From Schizochytrium sp. TIO01 (taxonomy: Eukaryota; Sar; Bigyra; Thraustochytrida; Thraustochytriidae), in the NCBI GenBank assembly GCA_004764695.1, contig SMSO01000025.1:2935102-2999101 (forward strand): DNA of 64,000 nucleotides, read 5' to 3'. The notes below the pieces were generated by a model, which did not search any database, was not told the origin of the DNA, and saw nothing but the letters and a program-made list of their open reading frames with translations. The position numbers and the translations under genes were made by a program. Of the stretch, positions 52,012-61,097 are shown piece by piece. The number at the start of each line of letters is the position of its first letter. Position 1 is the first letter of the stretch.

Positions 52012-52968
52012 TGCGCCTTTGAGGAGTTATGGAATTGGAGAAACCAGAAAACCGAGGAAATGGAATTTCTTTCATAAATAATGATTTCGAAGAAACAACT
52101 TTTAATTTAATCTTTACTCTTTTAATTTAAAAAAAATAGAAAGTAAATGTAAAGGCCGCTCAGAAATAAGGAAAAGAGAGAAACTCTTGTAGAGTATCCT
52201 CTAAAAGCCTAAATAAGTGAGGTAGGTACTATTTCTCTCTATTGCCCAACCTTTTCTCATTTCACTTTCGTTCATCATTCAAAGATTGCGGAGTACTTTT
52301 CTCTCGCCCTAAAGACCAGATCAGAAACTGGTCGCACATCTCTTATGGATCGTCCATTGCTCCATGAGGTCTTAACTTAGACCATGTCTGGTCGTGCAAC
52401 AGTTCAAGCTGCTTTATAGACCTAAGATCCTCCTCGCCCTCTATTTGAGGCCATTATCTTCAGTTCTGCGAATGATCATCTTTCGAGTTCTATTCCGATT
52501 TCTGTTTCTGTTTCTTGATCTATTTATTTCTATTTCTTTCTTTCTTTTTCATGCTCATGTTCGTATTTTTATTTTATTTTTATTTTTATTTTTATCGACG
52601 GTGATGAGAGGCGTCGTCAAAACCGTGTTCAACGTCTTCTCGCTCGTGCTCATCTCCGTGAAGCCAACCGGCTTTGGGGGCAGCACCAGTCACTCTTTGC
52701 ACGGATCGAGAAGACCAAAATCAATTCGCAGATATCAGTGACAGCCCTTCACCGAAGCAGAACTCAGAGGCACCTGAAGGCGAGAGACGATGCCACGAAC
52801 TCGAGAACTCGGAGACTCTGAGCAAGAAAGGAAAGAATTAATTTATGTATGTAGTAGGCACTATGCACTACCTAGTACTCACTTGCTACTAAAAGAATCT
52901 ATTTGACATAAAATAAACTAAAATGATTGAGAATGGAGTGAAAATGAATGAGTGAATGAAATTAAATG

Positions 52969-52989
52969 AAGAAGAAGAAGAAGAAGAAG
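52969..52989. repeat. (GAA)7 tract
   Basis: Seven perfect GAA units. Confidence 0.9.
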
Positions 52990-53436
52990 TCATCCTCGAT
53001 TGAGCTGCGACGACCCCTCGAACTCGGGAGGCGCAGAACTCGTGGCGCAGGAGCAAAGAATGGCCGCTAGATGCCAAGGGATCAGGCGGCACGAGGGCCT
53101 GGCTGGGCTCCGACGCCCCCTTCGCCGGCGCAAGCAGACTCGCGGAGTGCGGGAATTGACAGAACAGGACAGGACATCCATCCATCACAAAGAGTTCTTT
53201 CCATTGAAGAAAACAGTCCTCTTCCTCTGCACGTACAAACGAAGCTTCTAAAGTTTACCAAGAAACAGAATGAATGCACAGCAATCTTCGCTCCAGAACC
53301 GCGCGAACGAGAAGATTAACGGACAGAGGAGACCGCCTCAAGTGAGTATAGGCTTCATCGGTCACCACCTTTCTCAGTTTTAGGCCTCAGCTTTGCTTTG
53401 GGCTTCTGAGACAAACAGACCTTTCATGATTGTAAT

Positions 53437-53520
53437 AGATATATAAATAATCAAATAAACAAACAAATAAACAAACAAATAAACAAACAAATAAATAAAC
53501 AAATAAACAAATAAATAAAA
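53437..53520. repeat. AAAT/AAAC compound microsatellite
   Basis: About 80 bases alternating AAAT and AAAC blocks. Confidence 0.92.
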
Positions 53521-55602
53521 GAAAAGAGGAACTCTTATTGACCTCAGGTCAGTCCAAGAACTATGGGTTCCAGCTTTGCTTTGCATGAAACACAGCGGAA
53601 TAAGTATGCACTCGCTTTGGCAATCAAGTCCAACTTCAAGACGCATCAGGTACCCATCAGCAGCGATCGGCGAAGCAGCAATAGCGGCCTGGTGATATCC
53701 ACACCCGCGCTGCCCGACTCCAAGATCGGCATCTGAAGGAGGAGGAGGTCTTTGCCACGCCCGGTTCCAATGTGACAGCGGTTCTTGGGATCTATCTACA
53801 TGGCATAGTACCCTCAAGGTTGACTGGAATCGCGGAAGAATAGCTTAAGTTAGATTGTTTGTTGGTCTTCTGGTCGGCTGCCCAGCAGCTAGCTCCTGCT
53901 GGTTGATTCCATTTGGAGCTGGCTGGCTGGAGTGGACTTGGCTGGCTGGCTGCAGACCCTGAGCCGAAGTCGAAGGGCTGCGTTATCTGCTGCTGTTGTT
54001 GTTGTTGAAGTCTCAGACGCTGCGGCAAGAAAACGAACCCTCCGCGAGGATCCATCCACGAAGGATTTTACCAAAAGCGGCAGCGAAAAGACCCTCTTAT
54101 TTCATGTGTGCGGCGCTCTGTTAATTGCATTTCCATTCTACTGAGATCCTTTGATTTCGCTGTTTGTGGACGGACCTCTCTTTTCAGGGCCCATTCTGCA
54201 TTGCGAACTAACGTCTTCTTCGCTGACAGACTGACAGAGCCGAGATCGAGCTCGCCGGCGCGGACGGGAGAGGCGCATGCTTGGCACAGGCCAGACTGCC
54301 TGGCAGACCCGCGGCTGGTGGTTGGGCTGGCGGTGACGCTGGAGGAAACTTGATCGAACTCAGCGTTTATGGGTCGATACATGCTGAGAAACGATGTCAA
54401 CGCTCGATGCGGCGGCAGCGCCATCGACCGGAATTACAGGTTGGACCCGCTCCGCGAAATGATTGGCCGGATTCTATGCATGGCTGCCTGGGCCGTAGCG
54501 GGAGAGCTGCGCTTGACGGGCTGTGCGCGCAAAGAGGCCGCGTTTCTGCCCACCGTTTCTAGCCATAATTTCGATCGATTTCGATTTCAGCATTGTGTCT
54601 AGACTAGATAGACGAGGCCTGGAAATCCACAGTTTAAGTTAAGTGTCCACCGCTCTTCAGAGCTCTCAATGCCCTGCGCCGCAAGGATGGCCGAAGGCTG
54701 CTCCAGGAAAGCGAAGAGGAGGCAGGTATTGAACGATGCTCAAGCACTTTGTGGTTCGAAAGAAGGCAGAAATTAATTAGACAGCCAGCCCTGGAGAACT
54801 AAAAATGGGACTCCCTTGGATCGAAAGATGAAAGACGTGCATTTCTTTCCATTTTAGAATGTTTTATTGGCGATAGGAATGTGCGGACCGTTGTGCTGCG
54901 GATATGAATGTCTGAAGCTTGTGTGGCACAACGTGTGCTGTGCGCAGATCTTCTATGGAACATATTGACGACCCCCCACCCCTTCTCGCCAAAAGAACCA
55001 ACAAGTCTGTAAATAACAAACGAGTCGGCTCGGAATTTTGAGCAAATCGGATAAAATGAAGCGCTGGTAGCGTACTTTGGTGTGCTTGATTGTGTTTTGC
55101 AGAAAAAATAAATATTAAAATAATATTCAAGGTAAAGGAGAACCTAGCAAGTCGTAGGCTTGAGCTGTGAAGAGGTGGTCCAATTCAACCAACGCGGGGC
55201 CTATGACAACGGCCAGCAGAGTATGCGTTGGAGAAGATTGGACCTGATATTAATAAAAATAGTGTCAAATCCTAATTCTCATCAGACCAAGACTCTTGCG
55301 TTCCTATGGTTCGTTTCTGATATTGAGCAATAACTTCTGAGTTAAAAAAGCACGATTGCGAGGATGAAAGTCTAGTAAAGGTGGATGTTTTGCTCTTTTC
55401 TAATTCTGTTTCTTTCTTGTCTGTACATGGGCATTTACATGAAAGACAAGAGTAGAATATAGAGTAAGAAAGGTAATTTTTTAGCAAGCTGGACTGTAAA
55501 ATCATCGCACTAATTCTCAAGAGCCTTGGCTGAGTGAAACTTATTCTTGTCTTAGTAATCTTTGCAAAAAAACAAAAAAACAAAAAGGTATATATGAATT
55601 AT

Positions 55603-58600
55603 TTAGGCATCCATTGCAGACGTAAAGCCAGAAGGATCGTGTGGCCCGATAACCAGTTGTTCTGCTCCGGAGACGCCCGATGTGACTGCCACAGGAGGGT
55701 CATCTGGCCCTGCATCGCGACTGTGCAGTTCGCACCGAACAAATGAGTACTCTTGAATATGCCAGTGCAAAGGAGCCATGCGATCTGCCATTTCAGTCTT
55801 GAACTTATCGCATTGCACAATTAAATCTGATGGATGTCCCATGCCATGCGGCATAGTGTCATGACCATAACCGATTCCTGTCATGTAAAATGGGCGGATA
55901 GGCTCGAATTTGAGGGTGACACGCCGGCCATCTTGCAGAACCATGACGATAGTGCAAGTTTCAAAATGCCGCGTACCACTGCGGCTATACTCAAGCGAGT
56001 GCCCAGCAGCCTCAACTTTGCCATACGGCGCATGTTCTGGTCCAAACGGATCTCCAAAAATGTGTGCCGCGCCATTGTCCACCGTACCATCTTGTGATTG
56101 CTGTGAATGATAGGCAAATCCACCATTCGGGACATTGATCGGCGTCCAGAACCAATAAAACTGTGTAATCTTATGAGCCCAATGCCGGGAAACTTGGTTA
56201 ATGAGGTACCTCGTTAAAGGGTTTGCCAAGAGTGCTCCACCTTGTTGGTTCTTCTTGGCACCTTTATCTGCAGCACCGTGGGGTCTGCGCCCCCAAGACC
56301 GATCGCGTGTTCCCCACCATCCATCTGCCGAAATTTCGTCGCCATTGTTTACCTTAATCCATCCCTTCCACTCGGTAAGTTGTGTGAAGCGATCATATGT
56401 AAAGTCACCAATACCACGGACCATATTGGAATAGGGTGGTTCCATAATTGGTTCAAATCGAGCTTGCATAGTTAAATGTGCCTCCATCTTGCCTGGAATA
56501 CGCACAATAAGTTCAGCCACCTTCAAAGGCTCCTTGATGATGATGCGGATGGGCCCGGCATTACTATCAACCTCTAAGCGCTTGCCTGGGGAGTAGTTCC
56601 GTGCTGAAGGCCACTCCTTTTCTGTTAACTTACGAGAAACTCGTGCATTATATTGCTCCCCATCTACAACAAAGGAAAATGAAGCATCCATAACACCTCG
56701 GCCCGGGTAAAAGCCCAGCGCAGCAGCAAAATAGTGAGCGCCGTCAGGCGCGTATCCATTCAAAAACCAGCGATCATAGGCGTCCCTTCTGCCTGTACCA
56801 GGAACTGGTTTGGGGCCATCCTCTAGAGCGAGGAGAGCAACAGGGTTAAAGTGGCAAAACGGTTCATCCTGCGGTGTAGCACTTCGAACTACAACAGGGG
56901 CATCTCGAGGACGCTCCCCTGGGAGCAATATACCTGCTCGGTCTCGCTCAAGCATTTTGTCTTCCACATGTCTATATGCAGTCAGAACGCCATTCATAGT
57001 TCGCTGCTTCACTCTTTTATTCACAACTTCAAGTAGAACCTCTCCAGCATCGACACGTTCGATAGCCTGCAATACACGTCTTAAGGTATGTTCCCGAACT
57101 GTTTTAAGCCGTTCCGACTCACCTGACCCGATACCCTCAGCTTGCAATACTACTATCGGAATCATCGCTGCAATAAAAAGACTTAGACGGTAATCACGCC
57201 AGCAATCGTCTGCGCTATACTTTCCCAAATGACGAGGGTTCTCAAGAGCTTGTACAAGTGTCCTATAATACTCCCCAACCAGTACTCGATCACATGTGTC
57301 ACCAGCCTCAGGGCTTACATTCAGGTCTAGACCAACAAAGTACGATAAATCCGACACACCAACTCCCTTTGAGCTTGTTTGCCAGTCTACACTCAGCCAC
57401 CTCGTCTGCTTTCGATCATAAGAATCATCAAATTTTAAACCTGCATGGCAGATTTTGTCCTCTTTGACACCCTCCACCGAAGCCGGCCAAATCATATTCT
57501 CGCTGCGTGCATCAGCGTGCGTGAATGTCATAGGCCCTTCACAAAGTTCATCCAGAACTGCCGACATATGTGCAAAATAGGTGCGCAGAGTTCGCTGCAT
57601 TGCTGGGCTCACGAGCGAGGCATATCGTTCTTGGGTCATGAGATTACTGAAAGCACGGTTTGACAAGTCATACAAAATCGCAGGATGCGAGATTTTCATG
57701 AAATTGTACGTTGAGTGCCAGTGTAGATCAAAGTCGTCATTCAACTCTTGAAGACTTGGTCGCCAGAATAAGGCATGAAACCTTGCATACCGTGTTGCTA
57801 CACTGCAAGCTTTTTGCCAAGTTCCTCCCTCAACCTCGCACCCAGGCAATAGAGGGGCTGCATCTTCAAAGAGAAGGCAGAACTCTGTGGTAAATGGATC
57901 ATAATCTGAAGCATAGCAATGTGGCACTTCTAGGATTGGATCTTTGGATTGGGCTGCCTTGGTTCGAATAAGCGGAACTAGTTTAGAGTAAAAATGCGTC
58001 TCGCGAAGATACACACCTACCGGCCGCATCTTCATAATGACGGATGGATTAGTGCTCGCCATTTTAAGAATCAAGGTATGGGGAAGATCATTGACGTCAG
58101 CTGCTTCAGCATCAAGGTACTCGGGCACCAGACGCACAGTCTCTCCAATAAATCCTCGAGGTTTTTCAATATCTTCCTCTGTCACCTCTTGAATGTCTTC
58201 CTCGACGGGCTGAGACAAACTGAGGACACGCACATTTGTGATTTCGGTGTTGAGGACTTTACTCAGCCATTTGGGATCAACCTGAGATGAGTTTGCAGGA
58301 AACTTATGGCGAGGAAGCAACACGGTTCCTTCTAAGCGCAGCTTTCGAATTGCAACCACATACATCGTTCTAAAAGCCATCCAAAGATTCCGAAAAATCT
58401 GCGAGAGTAATGTCTGGGGATAGCAGAGTGACCAAGCGATACCTTGAGACTGGCCAAGTAGTATAGCTGCAAGATGTGCCAGGCCCCGTTCGCCGCGAAA
58501 CATTGCCACACGATGCAGAATACCTTGTAAAATTGAAAACCCAACCCATATGCCTAATATAGAACCCCCTTCACCAGGGTTTCCCTTGGCAAGAGTCATT

Positions 58601-59253
58601 TGCTGATTTACAAAAACATGAGATGCGAAACGAGCAGCAGTAGTTAGAGCAAGTGCTTTTGCTCCAATCCTCCAAGCAAGTATCGTTAATACAAGGTCTC
58701 CAGCTTGCAGTGGTTTAACAATCTGTTCCTGATGTTTTGGCACCTGTGGATCGGGATCATCGTAAAAGGAGCCAAAGCCGGATGTCGTCGGCTCCTTCAA
58801 ATTCACCTTTAGAGGTGGTTTGGGCTTCTCGGACCTCGCGCTGGGTTCAGATTCTTTTGGCCCCATTTTCTGTAAGGAGTCTTCCTGAATGGAATTCTTC
58901 ACCGGTACGTCTTTCCCTGCGTATGATTCTTCTTCAACCTGATCAACCTTGCTCCCTTTCTCTTGGAGCTCAGCTTCTTCCTTTTCTCCAGGTCTTATTT
59001 TTAAAAGAGTTTGGATGTCCTCTTGCAAGAATCTCTCTTGATCGTGTTCCAAACCTAACCCGCTTGCTTCTTCTGTGTTTTTGTCCTCTTGGTCTCCTTG
59101 GTTTCCTTCTTCCCCTTCTTCTTCTCCAGGCACTGATTCGCCTTCAATATCTGTATCTTCTGTCTCGTCAAGGTGGTGTTGCTGTTGTTGACTTTCCTGG
59201 GGATCCTTTGTTACAACCTCGTAGCTGCCTGAGCCTTCGTCGCTATCACTCAT
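55603..59253 (-). CDS. kinase-like/CrtC-lipocalin-like fusion B, kinase residues intact, 1216 aa
   Basis: Same architecture as its paralogue at 48541-52011. Residues 1-170 are Glu/Gln/Lys-rich and probably disordered. Residues 180-305 hold the hydrophobic helical block. The CHK/APH-like kinase domain runs from about 328 to 745 (LILKMAST, YLRETHFYSKL, CLLFEDAAPLLPGC). The CrtC/lipocalin-like domain runs from about 823 to 1216 and ends like its paralogue (SGFTSAMDA). The catalytic loop is HADARSEN, with the Asp at 581, and the metal-binding motif is DWQ (D623), so phosphotransfer is plausible. The ATG at 59253 (MSDSDEGSGS) is preferred; 35 upstream codons open only from GTG. The joined domains suggest phosphorylation of, and binding to, the same hydrophobic molecule, which is inference. 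Confidence 0.85.
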   Translation of the reverse strand: MSDSDEGSGSYEVVTKDPQESQQQQHHLDETEDTDIEGESVPGEEEGEEGNQGDQEDKNTEEASGLGLEHDQERFLQEDIQTLLKIRPGEKEEAELQEKGSKVDQVEEESYAGKDVPVKNSIQEDSLQKMGPKESEPSARSEKPKPPLKVNLKEPTTSGFGSFYDDPDPQVPKHQEQIVKPLQAGDLVLTILAWRIGAKALALTTAARFASHVFVNQQMTLAKGNPGEGGSILGIWVGFSILQGILHRVAMFRGERGLAHLAAILLGQSQGIAWSLCYPQTLLSQIFRNLWMAFRTMYVVAIRKLRLEGTVLLPRHKFPANSSQVDPKWLSKVLNTEITNVRVLSLSQPVEEDIQEVTEEDIEKPRGFIGETVRLVPEYLDAEAADVNDLPHTLILKMASTNPSVIMKMRPVGVYLRETHFYSKLVPLIRTKAAQSKDPILEVPHCYASDYDPFTTEFCLLFEDAAPLLPGCEVEGGTWQKACSVATRYARFHALFWRPSLQELNDDFDLHWHSTYNFMKISHPAILYDLSNRAFSNLMTQERYASLVSPAMQRTLRTYFAHMSAVLDELCEGPMTFTHADARSENMIWPASVEGVKEDKICHAGLKFDDSYDRKQTRWLSVDWQTSSKGVGVSDLSYFVGLDLNVSPEAGDTCDRVLVGEYYRTLVQALENPRHLGKYSADDCWRDYRLSLFIAAMIPIVVLQAEGIGSGESERLKTVREHTLRRVLQAIERVDAGEVLLEVVNKRVKQRTMNGVLTAYRHVEDKMLERDRAGILLPGERPRDAPVVVRSATPQDEPFCHFNPVALLALEDGPKPVPGTGRRDAYDRWFLNGYAPDGAHYFAAALGFYPGRGVMDASFSFVVDGEQYNARVSRKLTEKEWPSARNYSPGKRLEVDSNAGPIRIIIKEPLKVAELIVRIPGKMEAHLTMQARFEPIMEPPYSNMVRGIGDFTYDRFTQLTEWKGWIKVNNGDEISADGWWGTRDRSWGRRPHGAADKGAKKNQQGGALLANPLTRYLINQVSRHWAHKITQFYWFWTPINVPNGGFAYHSQQSQDGTVDNGAAHIFGDPFGPEHAPYGKVEAAGHSLEYSRSGTRHFETCTIVMVLQDGRRVTLKFEPIRPFYMTGIGYGHDTMPHGMGHPSDLIVQCDKFKTEMADRMAPLHWHIQEYSFVRCELHSRDAGPDDPPVAVTSGVSGAEQLVIGPHDPSGFTSAMDA

Positions 59254-61097
59254 GAGATAGTACAACAATGATAAGGTTTTGCTCCCAAATTTCTTGCGGC
59301 TCAAGAACCCGAATTGAACGTCCAATTCCCTTGGTGCTATTCTGAGCGTGTTGATCACTGTAATATCTCAAGGTGAGATACGGATCTGCTTCGTTGTAGC
59401 GATCGCATTCTTCACCTTCAAGTCCGCCTCACAATTCCATCTACTTTTCGCTTCTTTTACTCAGAGGCCCAAACAAGCAAGGTTTCGCAAACAAGCTTTC
59501 CAATTATGATACACTAGCTAACTTTGGAGGGTCGTGAACTCTTGCACCGTATTCTGCTTAATCCATCACGTGTGGTTACATGCCCCTAGAGACATAATGT
59601 AACCCTGATGAAACAAAATATGACACTAAACTATTCGCAAGTCCTGACAACGCTTTTAATATTTCGCCACTCCGGCAGATGCTATCGCGGCCCAATTATG
59701 CCTACCTACCCACGGTCTCCGTCGTTGCGTTGCCAGGCACGACATCTCCAAGCTCCAAGTAAAAGTCAAGATCTTTTACCCAAGAGACGAGCTCGACCGT
59801 CTCTATATGCGCAACGCCTGCGCTTGTACATGCTAACCTGCTACGCTCGCAGATAAGTACGTGCCTAAATCTGGCGTCTCTGCTGAGCTTTACTCTTATC
59901 ACTCGACAATACCGACTCTGCGGTTCTGATGAGGACCGTGGTCACACAGCACCGGCGGACTCACGGCTCCAGCCGGTCCAGAATGAGGTTTCGAGCGCGA
60001 TCCGCAACGGCAAAGATTGGACGCTGTAATCTCAGCACGGCTGCCCACCCTGGAGCCCGCGAGCAAAGACGCCGTTGAGAGCCGCGCAATTAATCGCCTC
60101 CGACGGCGTCTTCGCAGAGGCGTTTCTTTCTCTGGCAGAGAGAGAGAGCGCCTCTATGAGCCACCCTGCCTGGTTCTTTGGTACTTCTCTCGTGAGTGTG
60201 TGTGTGTATCATTCACTCACTCACTATCTGTGATTAGCGATGGTTGGTTGGTAGTATCCTGCAAGAATTGGAAACAGTGAAAGCTGACCTGACCTAGCTC
60301 TGGAGGCACCCACGAAACTACCATCTCAGTTATCTATCGCAGATAGATAGACCAAGCCTCGCCTCTTCGGCACCGCCAGTCGAAGCCAGTGAGTGCGTTT
60401 TACGGAGGTTGGCTGGCCGATTCGCGCAAAGTCTTGCGCAAACCTTACGCGGAAAGAAGGTTTGGTGACGTTAGTAGTTTCCAAAGATCTTCTCTCTTCA
60501 GAGTTCTTTGTCTTTTTTCTTTCTGCTACAATAAGAAAAAGGTACCATATCTTAATTGAGTGATGGAGAACGTTTGGAACGACAGTAGGTAGTTCCATGG
60601 GGGTTCCGGTACTTGAGCGAGCGTAATGTAGGCAGTGGAGCGAGCAAGTGTCGGTTGAGCTCCTCTTGTTCTATGTTATGGACAGAGTGAGAGAAAGCAT
60701 GGCTTCTTTTACTGAGAATTTGAGTTTCGATGAGTGGGCTTAGAGAACGAAGGAATAGGTCTGGTGTTGGCTGTCAATGTTTGTAAGCTGGTGATCCTGA
60801 GCCAGCTTGCTTGTGAATTTATAGACTGCCACCCACCTGCAAGGGTAGACCAAACTCGGGGAGGCCACCAAGGAGCTAGGTATACTTTGGCCTTTGGGCA
60901 AGGGCCGAGCTGTCTTGAGCTTGGCACACAAAACTAGACGTATTCACAGGTTTGCTGGTTGAAACTCGGCCGAGGCAGTAGAAAGATTACAGCTGCAGTG
61001 CCAACCTTCTTGTAATTTGATGCAGCATTGAGCGAGTGTTGCATGTCAATTAAGTGGAGGCTAAAGTGAAGTGTTTGGTAACGAAGCTTTTGCAGCC
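59254..61097. other. divergent 5' region of paralogue B and the ARM/ankyrin gene
   Basis: 1.8 kb with no gene recognised. It contains short AGAG and GTGT runs (60140-60210) and a GATA tract (about 60340-60350). The frame near 60734-60937 begins with GTG and is not convincing. Confidence 0.45.

Larger units (their letters stand above)
52012..55602. other. 3.6-kb microsatellite island between the two paralogues
   Basis: No gene recognised. It contains T-rich pyrimidine tracts (52480-52600), a GAA tract, AAAC/AAAT repeats and short GGCT/CTGG repeats (about 53920-53960). 55.15-55.6 kb is AT-rich 3' flank of paralogue B. The two genes are therefore not an immediate head-to-tail repeat. Confidence 0.5.

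Noticed and set aside
37076-60460. Identical 15-mer TACGCGGAAAGAAGG at 37076-37090 and 60446-60460, tested as a dispersed element
   Set aside because: About one or two identical 15-mer pairs are expected by chance in this length and the flanks do not align.
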